A DNA stretch of 64,000 nt, taken from positions 32,589-96,588 of the forward strand of contig JAECUM010004317.1 in NCBI GenBank assembly GCA_016617855.1, given 5' to 3'. The position numbers and the translations under genes were made by a program. Positions 24,230-34,839 of the stretch are shown one piece after another. The notes beneath the pieces were generated by a model. The model had not been told where the DNA came from. It saw only the letters and a program-made list of their open reading frames with translations, and ran no database searches. Each line of letters opens with the position of its first letter. Position 1 is the first letter of the stretch. Source of the DNA: Megalonaias nervosa (Eukaryota; Mollusca; Bivalvia; Unionida; Unionidae).

Positions 24230-24231
<2 letters not shown>

Positions 24232-24426
24232 AGTCCTGTGTGCCTTTGTGAATTTTAGTGTAACAATTTGAATTTTACAAATTAAGAGCTTAGTTGTAGT
24301 TACATGTTAATTAAATGTATTTTTCGTCTCAAATATGCATTCTACACCTGTTATGTAAGGGTATGTCTATCCCAATACCAATAGTTTTATTTATCTACAT
24401 ACGATCTTATTTTCCATTGTATAACA

Positions 24427-24445
24427 AATATATATATATATATAT

Positions 24446-24531
<86 letters not shown>
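24427..24531. repeat. Compound (TA)n(CA)n microsatellite
   Basis: TA repeats with one interruption change to CA repeats at about 24497. Open frames of Tyr/Ile, Thr/His or Val/Cys runs across it are artefacts. Confidence 0.95.
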
Positions 24532-24534
<3 letters not shown>

Positions 24535-24559
24535 ATGGAAAAAATATATATAATTCTTG

Positions 24560-25311
24560 TTGACTTCCACAGCAGTGTACTAATTTGTCCAGATGTGTGA
24601 ATCTGAATAACTTGTAATACAAATACAACAACATTATAAAATTTACAAGTCGATGGAGAGAAAAATGGTACAAGAGATATACATTACCGTTATTACCTTG
24701 AAACTATCCATGGGAATCATCCTGGACACATCTGCTAATCAGCTACATCCCAAAAGTAACGCCAACACTTTTATTAGTCAGCAATGGCTAATATTACTTA
24801 TCCAGTCTAGCTATAATAACCATTTATTAGTCATTCATCACCCTGTTACATTTTTTAGACTTATCCTTTGAATGAATTATAGATGTGATTATTATTCATG
24901 TCTGCTAAACCCTTGGGATAAATAACCCTCGGTGCATACAGCATAAACGTGTGCAAACGTACAATAGTGTAACCATCACTGGATACATGATCTGATCCCA
25001 AATCTCATAATCATACTGATTCTTAATGATATCTTCCAGAATTGCAAAATAAAAAAAAACAACAAACAAATCTGCCTCTACACTGGGCAAAATTCTGACA
25101 TTCTAAAAACTCATTTATACATGAAAGTGCCAGGCGACTTGCAAAACATTCTTAAATTATCTGATAGCATTCAAAATGGCACTGTTGGTCCAAATGTTAG
25201 GTGGAATCTAATTTCTCAAGCATAATATAAAATTCCTGATCCACAATAATGAATTTCCTCACTCTAGCCATCATAAAGCAAATGTGTTTCACAAATACTT
25301 CTCTGAACATC
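24560..25311. other. Non-coding, no feature seen
   Basis: AT-rich single-copy DNA; nothing recognised. Confidence 0.4.
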
Positions 25312-25385
25312 ATCACTGGTAGAACACACTTCTGCTACACTACATTGCCCTGGGCAGTGTAGCAGAAGTGTGTTCTACCATTGAT
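25312..25385. repeat. Hairpin with 30-bp arms
   Basis: Arms 25312-25341 and 25356-25385 are reverse complements with a single mismatch (core ggtagaacacacttctgcta). They enclose a 14-bp spacer that itself contains gccctgggc. No target duplication is seen. It may be a small foldback element or a templated inversion. Confidence 0.85.
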
Positions 25386-25589
25386 AAACACCTCTTTCTG
25401 ACATCACCCGTAATGGTATTCATATTTTCAGAAAGTATGCAGAAGATGAGTTTTGAATTTTGATAATAGCAAGGGGGGGTCCTTATCAAAACAAACTAAT
25501 GGACCGCTTATGGAAGAAGCTCCTACAATGATCATAACATTATCACAAATTGTTAACAATTCATCCCCAACTTCATATTTTCCACAAGC

Positions 25590-26720
25590 AGTGGAACATA
25601 CAAATGTTCACAAAAAGGGGACAACAATATGATCCTATTTCTCTTCTAAGCTGTGAAGGTAAAGCATTCCAGAAATGCATCCTCAGACATTTTGTATCTT
25701 CCAATGTCTTTACTGGTCAATTGAAATCTTGTTTCACCCCCTAAATATTCAGCAATTTTATAAATATGCAATATTTATAACATTTACAAGGTAGAACATA
25801 AAGACAAAGCAATTACAATGGTATTTTGCAACATAAGTCAGCCCTTCAACAAAGGCTGGCAGATGGATCTAATTTATAAACTAAGAAATAATAATACTGA
25901 TTCATTACAGAGATCATCCATGGTGGTACATTATTAGAATGAATTGATTTTAAAAAATTATCTTTCTAAACAGGAGTCGAACAGTTGCTATACCAAAGGA
26001 TACACTTTAAATCAACAACATGCCAAGGCTTTAGTAACTCGAGGATCTATACTTGGATACCTATTATTGTTAATTTAGATTACTGTTCTTGTCACTGATA
26101 TTTAGTCCAGTATTGAAGACTGTTTGCTGATACTGATACTCAGTCCAGTATAAGACTGTTTGCTGATACTGATATTCAGTTCACTATAAAACTGTTTGCT
26201 GCTACTGATATTTCAGTCCAATATAAGACTGTTTGCTAGTACCGATATTCAGACCAGTACATAAAACTGTTTTCTGGTACTGATATTTCAGTCCACTGTA
26301 AGACTGTTTGCTGGTACCGATATTGCAATCCAATATAAGACTGTTTGCTGATACTGATATTCAGACCAGTATATAAGACTGTTTGCTGGTATAGATATTC
26401 AGTTCATTGTAAGACTGTTTTCTGCTACTGATATTTCAGTCCACTATGTAAGTCCATTAGCTAATACTTATAATTTTCAGTCCAAAATAAGACTGCTTGC
26501 TGATACAGATATTCAGACCAGCATATAAGACTGCTTGCTGATACATACTACTTTGTTATTACTGTAAAGGACCAAACCTTGGTTGCTTGCGCACTGAATG
26601 AAGACCCATATTTTAATACAAACAAGACTGAATCAATGACTATATGCAAAAAATCAAAAAGGACCATCATCCGCAACATTTAATGAAGAATATGGTAATT
26701 TAAAAGTATGTCAGCTTTTA
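25590..26720 (+). pseudogene. Dead LINE (jockey/I-like) reverse transcriptase split by its own minisatellite
   Basis: A plus-strand RT remnant. It starts with PISLLSCEGKAFQKCILRHF (across one frame slip, about 25645-25690). It continues through a decayed palm domain to RGSILGYLLLLI (about 26038-26080) and VTDI-SSI leading into the catalytic box. The catalytic segment itself is a tandem array (26092-26556). Beyond the array the frame resumes as ADTYYFVITVKDQTLVACAL then NTNKTESMTICKKSK (to about 26660), the usual downstream RT region. Stops and frameshifts are frequent, so it is inactive. The family is inferred from the motif set. Confidence 0.85.
26092..26556 (+). repeat. 36-38-bp minisatellite derived from LINE catalytic codons
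   Basis: Eleven to twelve units of the form actgatattcagtccagtat plus aagactgtttgctgat. In the LINE frame an ideal 36-bp unit reads TDIQSSIRLFAD, 12 codons, which is the segment ending in the FADD catalytic box. Single-base indels in most units have since broken the frame. The array replaces the one copy expected at this place in the RT. Confidence 0.9.
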
Positions 26721-26749
26721 TCAACATTTCAGCTAAGCTTTAACTCCTG

Positions 26750-27080
26750 CTGAATCCCTATCTTAGCATACACACATATAGAAAATTACTACATATGGAT
26801 CTCTGTTAAGGCATACACACATACAAGAAATAACTACAATTGAATCCCTATTGTGGAATACAGTGAATAAGCAAAAGAACATGCATACATACATACATAC
26901 GTACACACATACATACATACATACATACATGCAATCATGGAAATACACACACAGGAAATAACTATAAATGAATCCCTATTGTGGCATATACATATACAGG
27001 AAATAACTACAAATTAATCACTGTTGTGGCATATACACATACAGGAAATAACTGCAAATTAATCCCCATCCTGAAAAAAG
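26750..27080. repeat. Minisatellite of about 48 bp with embedded (ATAC)n
   Basis: Five to six copies of a unit (catacacacatacaggaaat, aactacaaatgaatccctat, tgtgg). A tetranucleotide run (catacatacatac) lies at about 26883-26930. Confidence 0.85.
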
Positions 27081-28009
27081 GAGATATTCAGCCAGTCCAA
27101 ATATGTAACCAACTAAAAATGGTCTATTTTTTTTTTTTCTTTAAACATTCCTGATATACATGGTCAATTCAAGGACAAGTGATTTCAGGGTTCTGTCTGT
27201 TTTGTAAAAAAAAAATCACTTCCCAAAAATCAGCAAAATGCTAAAAGTCATGCATAATATTTACATTCTACTTTTTCTGTTAAATGCAACCTACATTTTG
27301 AAAATCTCAGCCACAATCCATTTTTCTAAATGGATGAGGGAATCTCACCTACAGGACATAACAGATTAGTTGTAAAAAAACAACTGTTAGAAGAAAACTC
27401 TTCCAAGTAACTGTAAACATGAAGTACAACAAGATAAAATATGAACATAAGATGTTAAAACTCTCTAAATCTATAGTTAAAAAATATATAGGTAACAAAT
27501 ATAAATAGATATAGGTAACAGGTATAAAATCCTTAAATCATATGGTCAACAGTTTTTTTTTTAAAAACCCAATTCCCTTTGACATTATATACCCATGAAT
27601 CAAAACATTACCTAATCATCCTGGGTTTTGTTTATTCTTTTCGAAAACCTGTTGAATTTTAAAGTAAAGCACATGTATCTGAATTACTAATGTTTATGGT
27701 CTGTAAATAAATTAATTCTGAGTTCATATAATTTTTGTAGTATTGGAATTACCTTTGTTGCCTGCATATGCATGACTTCAGAGTTCATATTATTTTTGTA
27801 GTATTGAACCATACCTTTTCCTTTACACAGTAGTCATACTAACTCAAAGTTTGATGATTTATCTTCAGATGTGCAAAGAATATTTGGAAGGATGACTTTC
27901 AAAACTATTGATTATATGACCTGAGTGTTCATGTCTTAGTCAAGTACATTATATGACACAAGTCCCTCTCTTAGTCAAGTAGATTATATAACACAAGTCC
28001 CTCACTTAC
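27081..28009. other. Non-coding, mostly unremarkable
   Basis: Only a short duplication is seen at about 27930-28010, built on cttagtcaagtacattatat and gacacaagtccctc. Its last partial unit supplies the GTAAGT-like donor of the exon candidate that follows. Confidence 0.45.
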
Positions 28010-28110
28010 TCCAAGCTGATGATCTCATTAAGACCGTGATGCATTTCGTAAGTAAAACACACCAGCAAAATGAGAGCTCGTCTGAAAGCCTGAACTTGTC
28101 TGGCATCCAT
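28010..28110 (-). CDS. Candidate exon, unknown product
   Basis: On the minus strand a start codon (28110-28108) opens a 33-codon frame that begins MDARQVQAFRRALILLVC. It ends in a split codon at a consensus donor (TTGGA|GTAAGTGAG). The GC content and codon choice look more coding-like than the flanks. The frame is also open for six codons upstream of the ATG until a TGA at 28131-28129, so the exon may begin upstream with an acceptor that is not obvious. It lies on the same strand as the PDZ exon, 20 kb upstream of it, but does not resemble L27 or PDZ sequence. The donor lies in a small repeat, which weakens the case. The protein family is not recognised. Confidence 0.35.
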
Positions 28111-28747
28111 AATATTATTCCATTCTTGTCATACCTTAAAGAACTAGAAAATTTACGTTTCAAATTTGTAATATTGACTGCTCTTTAACACAGAGGTATT
28201 GCACAAATGTACAAATTGTGATGTAATCATTACCATATTTTATCATGTGTAAATAACATCTAACATATTGGAGTATAGTAACCCTGACACTCTTTTACCT
28301 AATGATGCAATAAATTGGGGTCTAGATTTGCTTATTCTATTCATGATTCCAAGTTAAACTGACTAGTCCTGGATCTTAAGGAATATTACTGTACAGAAGA
28401 CCTGGGTATACCCAATCAACAGTTGGGGGTCCTCTATACATGTGTAAATCATGCCATACAAATACATACTGAAGCTGTCAAGCCAACTATGGAACAGCTG
28501 ATCAATATAGATCTATGAGCAGTCAGCAATCTGCAGGCTGGTTAATGATCAGTCACCACATAGAATGTCAAGTCCCAGTCCACAGCATAAATGTAATGTC
28601 TTCACCATTCACAATTCAATTTATCAATATCAGACAAAAATCCTGGTAATATCAGTGAAAGAATCTAGCCATGGCCTGCATGTCAAGCCCATTCCATAGA
28701 TTTCAGTGAATTAGTGTCATACACATAAAGATGTATGCTTATAACAT
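28111..28747. other. Non-coding, no feature seen
   Basis: AT-rich; contains one loose unit (ggcctgcatgtcaagccc) related to the 55-bp array at 12 kb. Confidence 0.4.
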
Positions 28748-28780
28748 GTAATATGGTTCTGTGGCCAACTGTACTTGAGT

Positions 28781-28786
28781 TAATGC

Positions 28787-28828
<42 letters not shown>

Positions 28829-29098
28829 TAATAATATTAATAATAATAATAATAAAGACTTTATTTAGAGAAGGTAACTCAATTAGTTACAGAACTAATC
28901 TACCTTGAGGTCTTCTATCTGTTATGTACAATATATACAGTATATACAATATGATGTGAAGAATCTGGCTTGACACTAAATAATTAAGTGATTTTAAAAG
29001 TCAAAGTAATAAGCCTAAGCAAATGCACAGGCATCTGTGAAAACATAAACATATATAAAATATAAAATATCATCCTGCATTGAAAAATTCATAAAAAG
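28781..29098 (-). mobile_element. 5'-truncated retroposon with (ATT)n tail and 31-bp target duplication
   Basis: On the minus strand the element ends ttctctaaataaagtcttta followed by an (ATT)n tail (plus-strand AAT run, about 28786-28855). It is flanked by near-identical direct repeats of about 31 bp (aatatggttctgtggccaac, tgtacttgagt) at about 28750-28780 and 29101-29131. The tail and long target duplication are hallmarks of LINE-mediated retroposition. The body does not identify a family. Confidence 0.7.
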
Positions 29099-29516
29099 TA
29101 ATATGATTCTGTGGCCAACTGTACTTGAGTGTTATCAGTATGATTTCACTCTCAGTGCCTGTATCAGATTCTAGCTGTTAGTAGTGACCTCTGGCCCGAA
29201 CATTAATCCCAGCATTCTAGATATTTGATACCAGAGACTGTCAACAGGTTCTGTTCTGTTATTTATCTTCCCATGGCTAACTGAGTCTTGACCAGTTCAT
29301 GCCCTTGGATAAGGCACAAATGTTAAATTAATTAAAATCCATTATCTCTAACCCTTACTAAAACAAGAGCAGAGTGGAAGAGTAGGCAGTTAGCTGGGCT
29401 TGGTACTGTAATCAACACTAGTTTTGCTTGTTGTGAAGATTTAAACTTTATTTTACATGAAGTTGTAGGCCCCTTACTTGGTGTTTGTGTGTCCTTTGAA
29501 CCTGAATGTAACATTT

Positions 29517-29526
29517 TGGTGGCAGC
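29517..29526 (+). other. Candidate primer-binding site
   Basis: tggtggcagc follows a potential LTR end (…gtaaca). Ty3/gypsy primer-binding sites start TGG, the complement of the tRNA CCA end, and tttggtggcagc is a form often seen at this position. The matching tRNA was not identified. Confidence 0.5.
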
Positions 29527-29531
29527 ATTAT

Positions 29532-29853
29532 GGATTCCAATAATTCTGTGTGAATTATTAAGAATTCTTCACTAGGCTGGAAATGTATTTGACAATTCTG
29601 GAAGCTGTGGATTCAACAAACCTGTGTGTGATATTAGCAGTGACTGGTTGTACTGTGTGTACAATGTAAAGTTGTTGACTGCTAAGTGCAAAGGATTCCA
29701 ATAATTCTGTGTGAATTATTTAGAGTTGTTCAATACATTGGAATTGCGTTCAACAATTCTGAAAGCTGTGAATTCAGCAAATCTGTGTGTGATATTAGCA
29801 GTGACTGGTTGTACTGTGTGCATAACGTACAGTTGTTGATTGTTAAGTGCAAC
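29532..29853 (+). repeat. 161-bp tandem duplication in the retroelement leader
   Basis: Two units start ggattccaataattctgtgt at 29532 and 29693 and share gatattagcagtgactggtt and tgtactgtgtg blocks. They lie between the putative primer-binding site and gag. Divergence of roughly 10 percent suggests the duplication is not recent. Confidence 0.85.
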
Positions 29854-30059
29854 GTGTGTATCACTGTAACGAGTGTACATGTATAAGCCCAGAAAATTTG
29901 TAGATAAGAAAAGCTAGTCCAGTGGCTGTGAATACTGTGATAGAACTTGCAGTACGTACATATAGTTTGTCAGTATGTTGGTTGCTGGTGACATCGAAGT
30001 TGAGGGAGCAACGTTAGCTTCAGGATGACCACGAAGAAAAGTAGCAGTACAGAATTTGA

Positions 30060-30790
30060 TGGAATTTACAGATACTGAGGTTCTGAAGTATGAAGAGGAA
30101 CTTAACCTTGAGCACATGCAACCACCCAAGGAACAAAGCGAAAACCTAGCAAAAAGAAGAATGAAAGAGAATTGGAGTTAAAACAGGAGTTTGAATGGGA
30201 AATGGAAAGAGAGAAATAAAATTAAAAATGAAGAGTTTGGAAATTGAGTTAGAAAGAGTAAAACATCAAGAAAACATAATGGAAAAAACATCTTCAATGC
30301 CATTTAAGGTAAAGCTTCAGGCATATGACCATGAACGAGGAGAAGATATTGTAACTTTCCTAGCAGTTTGAATTAATTGCAAAGCATGCTATGTGGTCTG
30401 ACAAGTTGAAAGTATTACAGCTAAGAACTCTTTTGACAGGTGAGGCTGGATATGTTGCAACTCAAGCTTGTGGCGATTACCTGGAACTCGGGAAAGGACA
30501 GACTGATCTCTTTGGAAAGAGACTGCATGAATATTTCACTGTGTTGATGAGAATGAAGAAGGAAAGCACCGAGACGTATCGTGGTCTGATGGTCAGGACT
30601 GATCAACACATAAAGCATTTCTTGGATGATCATGACCCAATTATTTGTCTCCATGAGGAATTTTTCTTGAAAGCCTTGCCAAAAGATCAGGCACAGTGGA
30701 TTAGGAGGAACAAGGGCTCTAAGTCCAGTTGCAGAGGCTACAGAAGATTATATTCCCACCAATGCAGAAGAATAAGTTTTGTCTGAATAT
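30060..30790 (+). pseudogene. Gag of the Ty3/gypsy element, frameshifted
   Basis: An N-terminal hydrophilic part rich in Glu and Lys (for example EYE-type and KNERELELKQEFEWEMERE) looks like the coiled-coil lead of such Gag proteins. It is followed by a capsid-like region, open from 30391. That region includes WSDKLKVLQLRTLLTGEA, a block typical of Gag proteins of this type that also resembles SCAN-like capsid segments. At least three frame changes are needed between 30060 and 30391 (near 30170, 30215 and 30360), so the gene is dead. Gag would form the particle that packages element RNA. Confidence 0.75.
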
Positions 30791-30839
30791 ATATGTGAAT
30801 AGTAACAAGAGGAATATTCAGAAATTACAGCAGCAAGCT

Positions 30840-30960
30840 AAACTAACATCGAAGAATGACCAGTCCAAACATAAGAATAGGCAGTGTTATCGATGCAAGC
30901 AATGGGAACATATTGCAAGGCATTGTCCAACAGATGATATGAAACATCATGGCAAACCAG
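30840..30960 (+). pseudogene. Nucleocapsid-like CCHC zinc knuckle
   Basis: CYRCKQWEHIARHC (30885-30926) fits C-x2-C-x4-H-x4-C, preceded by a Lys/Gln/Asn-rich basic stretch. Such knuckles bind element RNA. It lies in a different frame from the capsid-like part, consistent with decay. Confidence 0.85.
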
Positions 30961-30964
30961 CAAC

Positions 30965-31495
30965 TTGTTTGTTAACCCAACAATTGGTGAAATGTTTATT
31001 TTGGAAACAGGATGTGTAAATGGGCACGAGATCATGTTTGTGAAGGACACTGGCTCAGATATGAACTTGATACGAGAAGATCTCATTGTCGACAGTTGCA
31101 AACTGGTGGGGCACAAACTTACATTATACACAGCAGTGGGACAGTCATTTACTGTACAGTTGGCTGTGGTAAATATCGACACTCCGCATTATAAGGGACC
31201 AGCGCAAGTGGGGCTTGTTTCAAATTTAGTTGTTGAAGCCCTGTTGGGGATGGATATACTTAGCAAAAAGGGGTTATTTGTTGTTACAAGGTCAATGATA
31301 AAACGACTCGACGATGAGAGGACTGTGGAGAATACTGACCAAAGTGAGGATGAGGATAAGAATGAAGTTGTCAACAACAGCATCGAGACAGCAGATCCTG
31401 ATCAGCGTGATGACACTGAAGCTGACAAACTTTTAGCAATGAATGCGGACATGTCGAAACTATACACTGCAGATATTTCACTGCAAAGTATTTGA
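30965..31495 (+). pseudogene. Retroelement aspartic protease and linker, open frame
   Basis: A 176-codon open frame. Residues 28-32 are the catalytic DTGSD and residues 94-99 are LGMDIL, the second conserved strand of retropepsins. It then has an acidic linker (many Asp, Glu and Asn) leading toward integrase. The enzyme cleaves Gag-Pol polyproteins. This domain is intact over its length, but the element around it is broken. The first Met is not necessarily the true start because the domain would be translated within Gag-Pol. Confidence 0.85.
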
Positions 31496-32051
31496 GAGAA
31501 GTCCTTTGCTACTCGTGAAGAGGCTGAGGAAGAGCCAATGCCATTCTTCTGGGAGAATGATATTTTGCGGCGGAAATGGCAAGCTGGTGATAGTTTGCGT
31601 GGAGGGAAGCAAATTGACGTACCAGCAGGATTGTGAAAAATGGTAATGGAGCTGGCACATGATCAACCCCTTGGAGGTCACTTGGGTATGGAGAAAACAA
31701 AAAAGAGGATTTTCCAATTGTTCTTTTGGCCTGGAATGTTTTCAAATGTAAAAAGTTATTGTACATCGTGTCATGAATGTCAGATGACAGCAAAACAGGC
31801 TGCAGGTGGGAAAGCACCAATGGTTTGCCCATCAGTGATAACAGAACCATTCTCTAAAATTGCAATGGATATTGAAGGACCATTATCTAGAACGAAGTCT
31901 GGACACAAATACATTCTGACGGTGGTTGATGATGCAACGAGGTATCCCAAAGCTCTTCCTCTAAAGGCAACGAGTGTGGCTAGAGCACTGATTGAGTTGT
32001 TTAGCTGTGTTAGTTTTCCAAGGGTCATGTTAACAGACAAACATCTTAGCC
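31496..32051 (+). pseudogene. Integrase, C-terminally deleted
   Basis: After two in-frame breaks (31494 and 31634) the frame 31640-32086 gives the zinc-binding HHCC domain. His 7 and His 14 lie in HDQPLGGHLG, and Cys 44 and Cys 47 in YCTSCHECQ. The start of the catalytic core follows, with the first Asp in IAMDIEGPL (codon 31868-31870) and the second in MLTDK (codon 32036-32038). The third catalytic residue (Glu) and the rest of the protein are missing. Within 15 bases the sequence changes to the N-terminal part of reverse transcriptase. A deletion here is inferred. Confidence 0.85.
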
Positions 32052-32988
32052 CACGGTATCAAGACAACTTTGGAGACACCAATTAAACAGCCATATAGAA
32101 TATATTTCGCGAAATGAAAGAGGTGAAAGCAAATATTGGATGAAATGCTGGAGCAAGGCCTCATTTGGCCCTCAATGTGTCCATGGAGTGCTTTGTGTAT
32201 TAGTTAACAAGAAAGATGGAACTCTTGGCTATGTGTAGATTACTGCAAGCTTAATAATATCAGCTTATTTGACGTGTATCCAGTCCCACGAATGGATGAT
32301 CTATTTGAGAAGATTGGTTATGGAAGTTACTCGGGTCAGATAGATCTAACTATGGGTTACTGGCTAGTTCCTCCAGCTAAAGAATTGAGGCAAAAGTCTG
32401 CATTTGTGACTCCATTCGGGCTCTATGAAGTTAACATTATGCCCTTTGGTATGAAGATGGCACCTGCCAGTTTTGCCCAACTCATTGACTTACTGGTGTC
32501 CAGACTACATAATGTCGCAGCATATTTTGACAACATCATTGTGTCAAGCAAAACTTGGTTAGATCATATTGAAAATCTGCGTGCCTTGCTGCAATGTATA
32601 TGGTAAGATGGCCTTACAATAAAGCTGTCAAATTACGAGTCTGGAGCAGCTGAGATCGAATGCCTCGGGTATATCATTGGGGGAGGCAAAATTAAGACAG
32701 ACAACAATAAAATTAAAGCAATGCATGAGTTTCCACTGCCCACGACGAAAAAGGGAATACACTCATTTCTGGGAATCATCGGATACTACAGAAAGTTCAT
32801 TAAGAACTTTGCAGAAGTTAAAGCAGTACCATTAACCTCCACAACACAAAAAGGAAGACCAAATATACTTGTATGGACTGAAGATGCTGTCTGATCCTTT
32901 AAAGTGTTGAAGGATGCTCTTATTAAGATCTCAGTCCTTATTGCACCAGATTTCATCAAGGAATTCATTGTGCAGACGGATGCTAAGT
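32052..32988 (+). pseudogene. Reverse transcriptase and start of RNase H, broken
   Basis: RT motifs appear in order, with stops and frameshifts before 32230: TPIKQPYRIY, then VDYCKLNNISLFDVYPVPRM, then an open stretch 32274-32606 with DLTMGYWLVP and FVTPFGLYEVNIMPFGM. The catalytic box is YFDN instead of YxDD (codons 32523-32534), so the second Asp is lost. The thumb/connection region follows (ECLGYIIGGGKIKTDNNKIK; GYYRKFIKNF). The RNase H start (IVQTDAK) ends in a stop at about 32988. Fusion to a tandem array follows immediately. Confidence 0.9.
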
Positions 32989-33004
32989 GACATGGTAAAA
33001 CCCC

Positions 33005-33390
33005 AAAACAGAAACATGTATCACTGTATCATCTAATGACTGTCTAACCATAAATAACAAAATATTATCTTAACACCATCTATCCATAAATTCCAAAATA
33101 TAATCAAATCACTGTTTATCTATAAGTACCAAAATTGTATCCAGTCACTGTCTATCCATAAATACCAAAATCTTATCCAATCACTGTGTAAACATAAATA
33201 CCAAAATCTTATCCAATCCTTGTGTAAACATAAACACCAAAATCTTGTCCAATCACTGTGTAAACATAAATACCAAAATCTTATCCAATCACTGTGTAAA
33301 TATAAATACCAAAATCTTAATCCAATCACTGTCTATCCATAAATACTAAAATATTATCCAAATTTTGCCAAAAATACCAAAATCTTTTAA
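33005..33390. repeat. Minisatellite, aaataccaaaatcttatcca units
   Basis: About nine to ten copies of a unit of about 37-38 bp (atccaatcactgtgtaaaca, taaataccaaaatctt). It abuts the truncated RNase H of the retroelement. Confidence 0.85.
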
Positions 33391-34826
33391 TTCATCTTTA
33401 TAAGAAAAATACTGTTCTGCAAGTATTTCTGTCAGTTATGTTTGGAAAGTCACAAACTTTGCAGAGATTGGCACATAATGAAAGCTAATTCCACCAGTAC
33501 AATGTTAATAACAAAGAAAAGAGACCATATGGCCATATGGAAAGGGAATATTACTCGGGGGGGGGGAGAATGGAGAGGAAATCTAATAAATGAAATGGGC
33601 TGCATGTAAATCAATCCATGAGACTCCATTTTTGTCCACCCACCTTTTATTAAGTAAAAAGTCAAAGCCATTAACATGGATGGATGGATAGATGGAGAAA
33701 TACATGGATGCCAATGTAATTGCTAAATAATGTATAGGCATCAGTCAGATGGTGGAGGAAAAAGACATATCTCATCAGAATCATTTTGGGATGTAAGAAA
33801 ATACCATATGCATCTGTTTATAATTATCAGCAGATTTAAGTTCAGTTCATGGCTGTTGCTGCTGACTTATTTATTGTTACTATAGGTTAAAAAGAGCTTA
33901 AACAATTTATCAGTCTGCTGTAACTGGATGTTTTTCAAACACACTTCAAGGTGAATGTACAGATGAACTAACTGCCATGCTAATTGATAACTATGTAAAC
34001 GTGCAACCTCTACAGCACAGATGTCTAAGAAATATACTTCCATTCATCATTAAATGACTCGTGTGGTTTTTACATTTAACATTTTTCCTGCTCCTGAGAT
34101 CAATATTTAAATCCTTAAACACAAAAGACTTGGATAACAGCTCACAGTTTTAAAACTTTTTTGTACATAAAATACAAGAAGGCTTTCATCTTTTAAAAAT
34201 AAAAATAAATACATGTATTTTACTATGAACAAATCTAAGCATCTACTCTGAAAGCATATTATCAATAGCGAAGTAGCAATAACAAAATTTTCAAGACAGA
34301 TATTGACTGGAAACTAGATTGGCACCATTTTCATTTATGATTAACTATACATAATAAGATGTCTTTCAGTGAAATCCCATGCTGCTATGGTCATTTATTC
34401 AGTAGTGACAGAAATTTTCCAAGGTGGCAGCCATATTGGAAGTCATATTAGAACTATTTTCATGTAGGACCAACTAGACACCATAAGAAGTCTTTTAGTT
34501 AAAACTCCAAGCAGATATAAACATCCATTGACAATGAGTAACTGCAACAAGATTCATGGCAATCCTTCAAATACATTAGAGGCAGAAGGTGTAGTGATAA
34601 AAAACTTGACCTAATGGAGAAAAGGAAGATGGACAAGCAGAATATTCCATGAGCTGTTATGGTCTTTGACCAGTAAAGCTAAATATTGAAACTGACAAGC
34701 ATGGCATTACCAATGTGATTAAACTGATTAGATTAGCACCTTTAGGCAATTATTTAGTAGTATATTTCTGAAAAATGTCTGTATATTTTATTATTTTCCT
34801 GATATGTTATTTTTGATGAACCATGC
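33391..34826. other. Non-coding, no feature seen
   Basis: AT-rich sequence with a short G run (33550-33567). No exon or repeat recognised. Confidence 0.4.
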
Positions 34827-34839
34827 AAACTGTCTTTGT

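Larger units (their letters stand above)
29517..32990 (+). mobile_element. Truncated, inactive Ty3/gypsy retrotransposon with Gmr1-type gene order
   Basis: Domains in order on the plus strand are: candidate primer-binding site (29517), duplicated leader, gag, CCHC zinc knuckle, aspartic protease, integrase, reverse transcriptase and the first residues of RNase H. The usual Ty3/gypsy order is protease, RT, RNase H, integrase. Integrase before RT is the arrangement of Gmr1-type elements, first described from Atlantic cod and other deuterostomes. The element stops in RNase H where a tandem array begins at about 33000, and no 3' LTR is visible. A 5' LTR would end with aaca at about 29513; its start cannot be fixed. 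Multiple frameshifts and stops, plus a deletion of the end of integrase, make it non-functional. Confidence 0.85.

Noticed and set aside
24315..24673. Open frames across the TA/CA microsatellite on both strands
   Set aside because: They are produced entirely by dinucleotide repeats.
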